A stretch of DNA of 64,000 nucleotides from Acetobacterium woodii DSM 1030 (lineage in GTDB: Bacteria > Bacillota > Clostridia > Eubacteriales > Eubacteriaceae): positions 620,001 to 684,000 of the forward strand of contig NC_016894.1 of the NCBI RefSeq assembly GCF_000247605.1. The letters are read 5' to 3'. The position numbers were made by a program, and so were the translations under genes. This document shows positions 26,295 through 34,645 of the stretch, piece after piece; positions within the stretch are counted from its first letter, which is position 1, and each line of letters opens with the position of its first letter. The notes under the pieces were generated by a model that was not told the DNA's origin, did not search any database, and worked only from the letters and a program-made list of their open reading frames with translations.

Positions 26295-26419
26295 GTCAGG
26301 GGATATTAGTGGGCAGCGCATATCTGGGGATACGTTTAATCGGGACATTGAGTTTTTTTGCAACGCTGGCTTTTAGGCCTGCTATCGATTATTTTGTAGC
26401 TATAAATGGAGTTGATTGA
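26291..26419 (+). pseudogene. kdpA: kdpA remnant (C-terminal 42 codons only)
   Basis: A 42-codon ORF whose end, GTLSFFATLAFRPAIDYF, aligns with the last membrane helix and tail of KdpA (consensus GALTFFPALALGPIVEH). Intact KdpA has about 560 residues with four pore repeats, so more than 90% is missing and no pore remains. The fragment runs from just after kdpF into the kdpB start (overlap 14 bases), as in an intact operon. A large in-frame deletion that fused the kdpF-proximal ATG region to the kdpA 3' end explains it. The K+ pathway is therefore gone. Confidence 0.7.
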
Positions 26420-28478
26420 TGTGGAAAATAATGAGTCGAAGAAAAACATCTTAATCGCAGCAATCAGGCAATCCTTTATCAAATTATCACCGCGGCGACA
26501 GCTAAAAAATCCGGTGATATTTGTGGTTTTTAGTGGGGCAATCATGACGACCACGCTTTATGGTCTGAGCTTTGTTCAGATCAAAAGCGAAGGTGCCAAC
26601 GATATCCTGATCATCACCTTAATACTCTGGCTTACGGTTTTATTTGCGAATTTTGTCGAAGCTATTGCCGAAGGCCGGGGTCGCGCTCAAACCGATAGTT
26701 TGCGGCGAACCCGAAAAGATGTAAAAGTGCGAAAGCTGAATGACTGGTCTGATTTGGCACTTTATACAGAGGTTAAGCTAAATCGTTTGAAAAAGGGTGA
26801 TCTTGTTTATGTGAAATCTGGCGAACTAATCCCCTTAGATGGGAATGTTATCGAAGGGACGGCTTTAGTGGATGAAAGTGCGATCACAGGAGAAGCGGCT
26901 CCGGTGCTCCGAGAATCACGAGAGGGTTATCGTGCGGTTAGTGGGGGAAGCAAGCTTTTATCGGATTGGCTGGTCATTCAGGTGACGGTTGAAAATAGTG
27001 AGCGTTTTTGGGATAAAATGATTATGCTGGCTAGAGAGTCAGCGCGAAAGAAAACGCCCAATGCGTTCGCCGTGCAGATTTTTCTGATGACTCTGACAAT
27101 TATCTTTCTGGTAGTTGGGGTTATCTTGCTGCCGTCTTCTTATTTTTTTGGTGAACAAGCAGGTACTGGTGCGGCGATATCGCTCACTTATGTCATCGCT
27201 TTGCTGGTTTGTCTGGCTCCGACAACGATGGGGGCGCTGCTTTCACCGATGGGAATTGCCGGTATGAATCGGCTGCAACAGGTTAATGTGCTGGCTAAAA
27301 GCGGCAGCGCCATTGAGGCGGCTGGGAATGTGGATGTATTATTGTTGGATAAAACCGGGATAATTACGCGGGGAAATCGACAGGCCAGTGTTTTTATCCC
27401 AATAACCGGGGTCACTGAAAAAGAGCTGGCGGTAGCGTCGCAATTAGCTTCTCTGGCCGACGAAACGGCGGAAGGGCGAAGTATTGTGGTTTTGGCCAAG
27501 GAACGGTTTGATCTGCGGGAGCGGGACATGAAAGCATTGGGAGCGAGTTGCGTGGCATTAACGGAAAAAGCCCCAATAAGTGGTATCAATTATCGCGGAA
27601 ATGAGCTTCGTAAAGGGGCTGCCGAAGCGATCAAAGCCTTCGTTTTGGGCAACGGTGGCAATTATCCGCAAGAATGCCATGAGATTGCCCAAAAGGTGGC
27701 AAATGATGGGGGAATCCCACTGGTTGTGGCAAAAAACAAGCGGGTGCTGGGGGTAATTTACCTGAAAGATGTTGGCGAAAATGAGATCAAGGAACGTTTT
27801 GAAGATTTACGCCAAATGGGCGTCAAAACGATCATGATTACCAGTGACAATCCGATGACGGCAGCCGCTATTGCGGCTGAAGCTGGAGTCGATGATTTTC
27901 TGGCTGGAGCTACTCCGGATACTAAGCTGGCACTGATCCGAAATTATCAGGCGCAGGGACAGCAGGTAGCAGTGTCCGGGAATGAAACCAAGGATATATC
28001 AGCCCTGATCCAGGCCGATGTAGCAGTGGCGATGAATACCAGTGCTACGGCGGTTAAAGAAGCTGGAAACATGATAGATCTGGATTCCAATCCCACCAAA
28101 CTCATCGAGATTGTCCGGATTGGAAAACAATTACTGATGACCAGAGGGGCATTGACAACCTTTAGCGTGGCGAATGATCTGGCAGAATATTTTGCGCTTA
28201 TTCCGGTTTTGTTTTACAATATTTATCAACCATTAGCAAGGCTGAATATATTGGGGTTAACCAGTGTAAAAAATGCCATCTTGGTAGTGCTTAGTTATAA
28301 TGTGTTGCTTATTATTGCGATGATTCCTTTGGTTTTAAAGGGCGGTAAGGATCAAGGAAGGGTGACGGCAAAATGGTTTGAAAAAAACAGGCTGATTGAT
28401 GGCTTAGGGGGTTTATTAACTCCATTTGTAGCGATTAAATTACTGAATATGTTGTTAACGGCGCTGGGTCTTGAGTGA
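26406..28478 (+). CDS. kdpB: degenerate KdpB-like P-type ATPase
   Basis: A 690-residue homologue of the catalytic subunit of the KdpFABC potassium pump, full length (E. coli KdpB is 682 residues; positions align with an offset of +8). The phosphorylated Asp315 survives, but DKTGT is DKTGI. The hinge GDGTND is GNETKD (524-530 reads SGNETKD). TGES is TGEA (161-164). TGDN is TSDN (479-482). The TM5 Lys needed for coupling (E. coli Lys586) is Glu594, and the adenine-stacking Phe377 position is Leu385. KdpA and KdpC are destroyed on either side. It cannot pump K+ as KdpFABC. Relaxed selection or a new non-transport role are both possible; the ORF itself is intact. Confidence 0.85.
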   Translation: MELIDVENNESKKNILIAAIRQSFIKLSPRRQLKNPVIFVVFSGAIMTTTLYGLSFVQIKSEGANDILIITLILWLTVLFANFVEAIAEGRGRAQTDSLRRTRKDVKVRKLNDWSDLALYTEVKLNRLKKGDLVYVKSGELIPLDGNVIEGTALVDESAITGEAAPVLRESREGYRAVSGGSKLLSDWLVIQVTVENSERFWDKMIMLARESARKKTPNAFAVQIFLMTLTIIFLVVGVILLPSSYFFGEQAGTGAAISLTYVIALLVCLAPTTMGALLSPMGIAGMNRLQQVNVLAKSGSAIEAAGNVDVLLLDKTGIITRGNRQASVFIPITGVTEKELAVASQLASLADETAEGRSIVVLAKERFDLRERDMKALGASCVALTEKAPISGINYRGNELRKGAAEAIKAFVLGNGGNYPQECHEIAQKVANDGGIPLVVAKNKRVLGVIYLKDVGENEIKERFEDLRQMGVKTIMITSDNPMTAAAIAAEAGVDDFLAGATPDTKLALIRNYQAQGQQVAVSGNETKDISALIQADVAVAMNTSATAVKEAGNMIDLDSNPTKLIEIVRIGKQLLMTRGALTTFSVANDLAEYFALIPVLFYNIYQPLARLNILGLTSVKNAILVVLSYNVLLIIAMIPLVLKGGKDQGRVTAKWFEKNRLIDGLGGLLTPFVAIKLLNMLLTALGLE

Positions 28479-28479
28479 G

Positions 28480-28684
28480 GTGAAGAAGATAAAAAAAGCA
28501 AAAGAAAATCCAAAGTTTAAAATTGCCTTCAGCATCGTTTCATTTTCTGGTACTGACTGAGATTTGGGGGATGATTTATCCGGTTAGTGTAATAAATACT
28601 GCACAAATTGCATTTCCAAATCAGGCAAATGGTAGTATCATTATAATATCAGTGGCAGAATGGATGGATATATTTAGTAAATAA
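28480..28684 (+). pseudogene. kdpC: kdpC pseudogene, frameshifted and truncated
   Basis: Starting two bases after kdpB, one frame (28480-28560) gives a basic start and ends at TGA. A second frame from about 28540 continues with FLVLTEIWGMIYPVSV and TAQIAFPNQANGSI, which match the KdpC membrane helix and the hallmark FP.QANGS motif. The match stops near residue 45 of about 190; nothing of the periplasmic domain remains. A single frameshift near 28540 joins the frames. The end abuts the palindromic element at 28675-28867, whose insertion may have accompanied loss of the rest of the gene. Confidence 0.75.
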
Positions 28685-28867
28685 TATAGGTAATTATGAA
28701 AGTAAAAAACATCGAACAACGGTTGCTTTGGGTGCAGTTTCCACAAACAATTTTGTAACGTGTAGGCGAACCGTTCATCGAACTGTCCGCCGTACCGTGT
28801 AGAAATTGTTTCGTGCGAAACTGGGCCCGAAGCTCACGGCATTTTCGCAATTACCTAGTAAATAATA
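28675..28867. repeat. MITE-like element A1 in the kdp ruin
   Basis: A 169-base element (28687-28855) is bounded by inverted ends TAGGTAATTATGAAA and TTTTCGCAATTACCTA and is imperfectly palindromic throughout. It is flanked by a 12-base direct repeat, TAGTAAATAATA (28675-28686 and 28856-28867). It encodes nothing. The right end shares CCC-AA-CTCACGGC...GCAATTACCTA with the element at 42062-42122. The direct repeat and inverted ends indicate transposition by a transposase in trans. Confidence 0.75.
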
Positions 28868-28888
28868 CAGATGAAGGTAGGGAATTAA

Positions 28889-31600
28889 ATGGCGATTTTC
28901 AGTGATACCCGTCCGAATCCTGATGATATTTCAGCAGGTTTGTTTATAAAAGAACAAAACAAAAAAGGGCGGCTGGAAATCTTTTTTGGATATGCCGCCG
29001 GAGTGGGGAAAACCTATGCCATGCTCGACGATGCCCAGGAGCAAATAAAGTGTGGGGTGGATGTTCTGGTCGGATATGTAGAAGAACATACACATCCGGA
29101 AACTGTCCAATTAATTAGTGGATTACCGGCTTTGCCGCCTAAAATTGTTGAATATCGTAAGATCAGACTAAAGGAATTTGATTTGGACGCTGCTCTCGAA
29201 CGAAAACCCGATCTGATTTTGGTTGATGAGTTAGCACATACTAATGCTCCGGGAACGCGCAACAAAAAAAGATATCAGGATATCGAAGAACTGTTAAATG
29301 CCGGAATTGATGTTTTTACGACGGTCAATGTGCAGCATCTGGAAAGTCTCAATGATGTGGTTCAAAAAATCACTTGGGTTGATGTCAAAGAAACAATACC
29401 GGATTACATATTTAATCAGGCTGACAAAATTCGCCTGATTGACATTGAACCGGATGAATTGTTGAGACGATTTGAAGGTGGGAAAATTTACCGAACGGAA
29501 CGGACCCAAAAATCTCAGGATGATTTTTTTATCCGAGAAAATCTCCGCTTGCTTCGGGAAATCGCGATGCGAAAAGCGGCCAATCGGATTAGTACCGATA
29601 ATCAGAATGAACCCCGGCTGTCAAAAAAAATGGCCAATACCAAATTGATGGTTTGTATCAGCGCATCACCCTCTTCGGCACGCTGTATTCGCTGGACAAA
29701 TCGGACGGCTGAAGCGTTTCGGGCACCTTGGACAGCCGTTTATGTTGAAGCTATGGATAGTGATGTGATGACCGATGCAGAAAAAGATGCCGTTCGGGAT
29801 AATCTGGTTTTGGCAGAGCGACTAGGGGCCGAGATCGTCACCCTCAATGGGCACGATGTGGCGACCGTGATTGCCGAATACGCTAAGCTGTCGGGGATTA
29901 CCAATATTGTTATCGGAAAAAGCCGGAATAAAAAATCGCTGCTTAGTTATTTAAAAGCAAGTCTTGAAGAAAAACTGATTGCGATGTTGCCCAGCATTGA
30001 AATTCATATTATCCCAGGTGACCCTGGAAAAAATAACAGTGCGTTGTATCAGCAGCGGCGATTGAGGATCAGCGGGAGTTTGTTCTTTACTTGGCAGGAC
30101 GGGTTAAAAACCCTGCTGATTATTGTGATCGCAACAGCTATTTCATTAATTCTTCAGGCACTGAACATTAGTGATCAGAATATCATTATGGTTTATATTC
30201 TATCGGTATTGATTGTTTCACGAGTAACGACAGGTTATGTTTATGGTATTCTAACTTCATGTCTGACGGTGCTTGTTTTTAACTATTTTTTTACGATCCC
30301 TTATTATACGCTGCATGCAATTCAGCCGGGATACCCCATTACTTTCGTGATTATGTTACTGGTGGCATTAATCACCAGTGCCTTGACGGTGCGGATAAAA
30401 ACTCAGGCCCATTTGGCAGTAGAACGGGAACACCGTACCGAGGTGCTTTATGAAATCAATAAAAAATTGCTGGCATCACGGGATTTAAAAGAAACGATCC
30501 AACTGATCAATGTCTATATGGTCAAGATTTTTGGCCGGTCAGCGATCTTTTACCATCAGGACCCGAAAGATCTTGAATCAGAAACGTTTCAACAATCAGC
30601 GTTAGATAGTGATGCTTCTTTTCTGATGTCAGAAAGTGAGCGAGCGGTGGCACACTGGGTATTCATGAATAAAAAGTGTGCCGGTGCCGGAACGGATACC
30701 TTGATGGGGGCCGGTGCTTTTTATATGCCCATTGTATCGCAGAGTAAGGTGCTTGGCATAATCGGATTGTCTTGTGCAGATGGCGTTCTTAACCAGAATA
30801 ATCGCTTGTTTTTAAGAATGATTGCTTCACAGGTCGAGATGGCCTTGGAGCGTCATTATCTTTCCAATGAACAAAGACGGATGATCGTTGAAGCGGAGAA
30901 GGAAAAAATGCGAAGTAATCTGCTTAGAGGCATATCTCATGATCTGCGGACACCGCTCACGGGGATTTTAGGGTCAAGCTCGGCGATTTTGGAAAATGGC
31001 CAAACGATGGATCAGGATACTCAGGATACCTTGTTATTTAATATCCGAGAGGATTCCCAGTGGCTGATTCGGATGGTCGAAAACTTGTTGTCAGTTACTC
31101 GAATTAATGAAGGCCCTATGAATGTCACAAAAACACCGGAAGCAGTTGAAGAAATTGTGGCAGAGGCGATTAGTCGAATCCGTAAACGTTTTGTGAACCG
31201 GAAAATTAAAGTCAAGGTGCCGGAGCAGCTCTTAATTGTACCGATGGATGGTACCCTGATTGAGCAGGTGCTGATCAATTTGCTTGAAAATGCGATCAAA
31301 TACTCACCGGAGGACTCGGTTATTGAGGTTGAGGTGAAAAAAAATGAGAATGCGGCGGAGTTTGAAGTAAAAGATCAGGGCAAAGGGATTAGTGATCAGG
31401 ATTTTCCGTATCTATTTGAGACCGCTGTTCCAGATGGCAAACGGAGTTCTGATTCGTCTCGGGGGATGGGGATCGGGTTATCTATTTGTAATTCCATTGT
31501 CAAGGCACATCATGGAGAAATGGCAGCTCAAAATAGGCTAAGCGGAGGTTCAATTTTCCAGTTTACTTTACCATTGGAGGAGGAAAGCAAAAATGGATAA
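28889..31600 (+). CDS. kdpD: KdpD sensor histidine kinase
   Basis: A 903-residue protein with full KdpD layout. The N-terminal KdpD domain has Walker A GYAAGVGKTYAM (residues about 31-42) and Walker B LILVDELAHTNAPGT. A USP-like domain lies at about 245-375, four membrane helices at about 405-505, GAF-like at about 525-660, HisKA with GISHDLRTPLTGILG near 690, and HATPase with an N box (LLENAIKYSPED) and G boxes (GKGISDQDF, GMGIGLS). It senses K+ limitation and turgor and phosphorylates KdpE. It overlaps kdpE by eight bases. The sensor looks intact although its pump genes are ruined. Confidence 0.95.
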   Translation: MAIFSDTRPNPDDISAGLFIKEQNKKGRLEIFFGYAAGVGKTYAMLDDAQEQIKCGVDVLVGYVEEHTHPETVQLISGLPALPPKIVEYRKIRLKEFDLDAALERKPDLILVDELAHTNAPGTRNKKRYQDIEELLNAGIDVFTTVNVQHLESLNDVVQKITWVDVKETIPDYIFNQADKIRLIDIEPDELLRRFEGGKIYRTERTQKSQDDFFIRENLRLLREIAMRKAANRISTDNQNEPRLSKKMANTKLMVCISASPSSARCIRWTNRTAEAFRAPWTAVYVEAMDSDVMTDAEKDAVRDNLVLAERLGAEIVTLNGHDVATVIAEYAKLSGITNIVIGKSRNKKSLLSYLKASLEEKLIAMLPSIEIHIIPGDPGKNNSALYQQRRLRISGSLFFTWQDGLKTLLIIVIATAISLILQALNISDQNIIMVYILSVLIVSRVTTGYVYGILTSCLTVLVFNYFFTIPYYTLHAIQPGYPITFVIMLLVALITSALTVRIKTQAHLAVEREHRTEVLYEINKKLLASRDLKETIQLINVYMVKIFGRSAIFYHQDPKDLESETFQQSALDSDASFLMSESERAVAHWVFMNKKCAGAGTDTLMGAGAFYMPIVSQSKVLGIIGLSCADGVLNQNNRLFLRMIASQVEMALERHYLSNEQRRMIVEAEKEKMRSNLLRGISHDLRTPLTGILGSSSAILENGQTMDQDTQDTLLFNIREDSQWLIRMVENLLSVTRINEGPMNVTKTPEAVEEIVAEAISRIRKRFVNRKIKVKVPEQLLIVPMDGTLIEQVLINLLENAIKYSPEDSVIEVEVKKNENAAEFEVKDQGKGISDQDFPYLFETAVPDGKRSSDSSRGMGIGLSICNSIVKAHHGEMAAQNRLSGGSIFQFTLPLEEESKNG

Positions 31601-32291
31601 TAAATCAGTTATTCTAATTGTGGAGGACGAAATGGGGATTGCCAACTTTATTGCGGCGATACTAAAAGCAAATGATTATAAAATGATTAAAGCCGTTACC
31701 GGAAAAGAAGCGATCTCAATGGCGGCATCCTATTCCCCGGATCTAATCCTGCTTGATTTGGGATTGCCGGATATCGATGGGATGGATGTGTTAAAAACCA
31801 TCCGGGTATGGTCAAATATCCCGATAGTTGTGGTATCGGCACGCGGGCATGAACGGGAAAAGGTGGAAGCCCTGGATTTGGGAGCGGATGATTATATTAC
31901 CAAACCTTTCGGCACGGCCGAGTTACTAGCAAGAATCCGGACGGGAATTCGTCACAGTCCTAAAAATAGGGGAGCGGATACTTTAGCAATGAGTTGTCTG
32001 GTTATTGGGGATCTTACCATTGACTATGATAAACGGGTAGTGACCGTGGCTGAAAAAGCGATCCATTTGACGCCCATTGAATATAAGATTATGGTACTGC
32101 TTTCAAAAAATATCGGGAAAGTGCTGACTCACGATACGATTATCCGGGAAGTATGGGGTCCCTATACTAACGAGATTCAGGCTTTACGGGTGAATATGGC
32201 CAATATTCGCAGAAAAATTGAAGAAAATCCGGCCGAACCCAAATATATAGTAACTCAGGTTGGGGTCGGTTATCGGATGGTGGAAGAATAA
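31593..32291 (+). CDS. kdpE: KdpE response regulator
   Basis: A 232-residue OmpR-type regulator. The receiver has the acidic pair in VEDEMG, the phosphoacceptor Asp in LILLDLGLPDIDG (about residue 54), Ser/Thr in VVVSARG and Lys in ITKPFG. A winged-helix DNA-binding domain (about 130-230) ends with VGVGYRMVE. It is translated with kdpD (eight-base overlap). Its classical target, the kdp promoter, no longer controls a functional pump; the trk operon carries a box resembling its site at 22689-22705. Confidence 0.95.
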   Translation: MDNKSVILIVEDEMGIANFIAAILKANDYKMIKAVTGKEAISMAASYSPDLILLDLGLPDIDGMDVLKTIRVWSNIPIVVVSARGHEREKVEALDLGADDYITKPFGTAELLARIRTGIRHSPKNRGADTLAMSCLVIGDLTIDYDKRVVTVAEKAIHLTPIEYKIMVLLSKNIGKVLTHDTIIREVWGPYTNEIQALRVNMANIRRKIEENPAEPKYIVTQVGVGYRMVEE

Positions 32292-32306
32292 AATAGCAGC
32301 AAATTT

Positions 32307-32367
32307 AAAAACAAAAAATACCAATTTGAATTGTAGCACAATTTAAATTGATATTTTTTGTTTTTAA
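32307..32367 (+). terminator. large A/T hairpin terminator after kdpE
   Basis: A stem of AAAAACAAAAAATA-CAATTT-AATTGT pairs with ACAATT-AAATTG-TATTTTTTGTTTTT, ending in T residues, and lies 15 bases after kdpE. The rest of the 32292-32704 gap is AT-rich with weak promoter-like sequence (TTGACG near 32420, TATAAT near 32540) and no gene that I can support. Confidence 0.65.
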
Positions 32368-32704
32368 AAAAGCGACGATCTGAAGAAGGCGATTTTTGGG
32401 AGAGATTTTATTTATAGCATTGACGTTTAATACAGGATAATGGCATACTATAACTAATTCAATCTGAAAAATGATATCAATCGATAGTCAGCGGGAGATA
32501 AAATAAATATATTTATACAGATCTTCAGGTGAATAGGATATAATGATTTCATTAAATTGGAGCTAATTGTTTAAAAGATTAGCTGTTAAGACAGTGGGTA
32601 TAAAAAGTCGATGTGAAGACTGGATTGAGTGAGTTTGATCGAATAAAGAATTATAAAAAAGGATAACAAAGGTCATCACAGTGCCAATGATTGGAGAAGT
32701 AAGT

Positions 32705-34588
32705 ATGAAAGTATCACCTGTGAATATCGCAATCATCGTATTGGTTCTTTTTTTATTGGGCCTGATAATGTTTTTCACAATTAAAAAAGGGCGAAAAATA
32801 AAAAAAGAACGTGAAATTCGCCGATTTAATGAGTTAGTTCAAACATTTATCGAGTCAGAGGAAATTCCGGTTAGCTTAAAAGATGAAGAATTACATTATA
32901 TTTTTGTCAATCTTGCCATGGAAGAATTTTACGGAATCAGTTCCGAAGAACTGATTGGACGGGATGATTTTGAAATACTCGAAGAGAAGCTTGCCATGAA
33001 GGAAAGAAAAACCGATAAAAAGGTGTTAGAAACAAAAACCTTTGTAACGGATGAAATGTTATGGCGAGGCAAGATTTTCAAAACAACTAAGTTTCCCGTT
33101 GATTTACTAAATGGAAAATTTGGAGTGGGAGCATATATCCGGAGTGTATCAGAGAAGAATCGCGAAAAATATTTAAAAACATTGATGTCAATCGGTGACG
33201 GAGTGATGATTGTTGATCCAATGGGTCGAGTTGAGATGTTGAATAATACGGCTGAAAAAATGACCGGTTGGACTGTGCTCGAAGCGATGGGAAGACATTA
33301 TTCACAGGTATTTGTTTTGGAAGATGATAAGGAAAGTGGCATAGTTCCGGACCCCATCGAAGAAGCATTTAAAGATAATACCATGAAAGAATTGGAGAGT
33401 CATGTCGTTTTGGTTTCCCGAGATGAAAAGCGGTATCATCTGGAGGAAAGTGTTGCACCGATTAGCGATGATGAAGGAAATATTGATGGTGCAATTATTA
33501 TTTTTAGAGATGTGACGGAGAAAAAAGAAAGACGGGCAGCAATTGAATACAACAGTTTTCATGACACTCTAACGGGTTTATATAATCGGCGCTTTTTTGA
33601 AGAAGAGTTGATTCGTCTGGATACCGAACGAAATCTGCCACTTTCAGTAATTATTGGTGATGTGGACGGCTTAAAACTGACCAATGATATTTTTGGTCAT
33701 GAAGCTGGCGACGAATTGATTAAAAAAGTTTCGGAAATATTTAAAAAGGTTTGTCGCGCGGATGATATTATTGCGCGATGGGGTGGTGACGAATTTGCCA
33801 TATTGCTGCCGCAAACTGAAAAAAAGGATGCTCAACAGATTTCCGACCGAATAAAAAACAATTTTAGCAAAGAAAAAATTAAGTCGATTCAAGGGAATGT
33901 CTCACTTGGGGTGGCGACTAAATATGCGGTTGAAGAAGATATTGAAACGATTATCAGTAGTGCTGAAAATAACATGTATATGAAAAAAACATTGGACAAA
34001 GGGAAGAAAAAGGAAGATGCGTTTAATATTATTTTAGATAAGTTATATGGTGAATTTCCGGCAGAAGCAGAACATTCCCGAAAAACGAGTGAGATATGTA
34101 AAAAAATTGCTCGAAAAATGAATTTACCTGAAGCTGAAATCAATAAAGTTTCCAAAGCGGCCTACTTGCATGATATTGGAAAAGTTGCTTTGGATAAAGA
34201 GGTCGCCAGCAAAAACGAATATACAGTCGATGAAACCTATAAAGAAATGAAAATGCATCCGGTCGTCGGATATCGGATTCTTAACGCTTTTGATCATACC
34301 GTTGATTTGGCTAATATCGTTTTGGGACATCATGAACGTTGGGATGGAACCGGATACCCGCAAGGGTTAAAAGGTAAAGAAACCCCTAAATTATCGCGGA
34401 TTATTGCAGTCGGCGAGCGCTTTGATGATATGACAACAGATAAAGACTATCGTAAGGCTATTGATCCCATGGCCGCGTTAGAAGAAATGAAACGAAATGT
34501 CGGTACCCACTATGATCCGGAGGTGGTCGAGGCGTTGGAAAAGGTAATTTTGGAAGAAAATCGATACAGCAATAAAATAAGTCGATAA
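32705..34588 (+). CDS. membrane PAS-PAS-GGDEF-HD-GYP c-di-GMP protein
   Basis: A 627-residue protein: one N-terminal membrane helix (about 7-27), two PAS-like domains (about 40-270), a GGDEF domain with intact RWGGDEF near residue 358 and the substrate-site GDVDGLKLTND, then HD-GYP with HDIGK near 489 and HHERWDGTGYPQGLKG. It may make and hydrolyse c-di-GMP depending on the PAS signal. The ATG at 32705 behind GGAGAAG is preferred over one at 32681. A bidirectional terminator follows at 34611-34645. Confidence 0.9.
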   Translation: MKVSPVNIAIIVLVLFLLGLIMFFTIKKGRKIKKEREIRRFNELVQTFIESEEIPVSLKDEELHYIFVNLAMEEFYGISSEELIGRDDFEILEEKLAMKERKTDKKVLETKTFVTDEMLWRGKIFKTTKFPVDLLNGKFGVGAYIRSVSEKNREKYLKTLMSIGDGVMIVDPMGRVEMLNNTAEKMTGWTVLEAMGRHYSQVFVLEDDKESGIVPDPIEEAFKDNTMKELESHVVLVSRDEKRYHLEESVAPISDDEGNIDGAIIIFRDVTEKKERRAAIEYNSFHDTLTGLYNRRFFEEELIRLDTERNLPLSVIIGDVDGLKLTNDIFGHEAGDELIKKVSEIFKKVCRADDIIARWGGDEFAILLPQTEKKDAQQISDRIKNNFSKEKIKSIQGNVSLGVATKYAVEEDIETIISSAENNMYMKKTLDKGKKKEDAFNIILDKLYGEFPAEAEHSRKTSEICKKIARKMNLPEAEINKVSKAAYLHDIGKVALDKEVASKNEYTVDETYKEMKMHPVVGYRILNAFDHTVDLANIVLGHHERWDGTGYPQGLKGKETPKLSRIIAVGERFDDMTTDKDYRKAIDPMAALEEMKRNVGTHYDPEVVEALEKVILEENRYSNKISR

Positions 34589-34610
34589 AATTGAAGCAAA
34601 CCGGAAACGT

Positions 34611-34645
34611 TAAGGCCACAGTAACTAACAGTTATTGTGGCCTTA
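34611..34645. terminator. bidirectional terminator between convergent c-di-GMP genes
   Basis: TAAGGCCACAGTAACT pairs with AGTTATTGTGGCCTTA across a three-base loop (one G-T pair). It overlaps the last four codons of the minus-strand gene ending at 34632 and serves both convergent transcripts. Confidence 0.7.
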
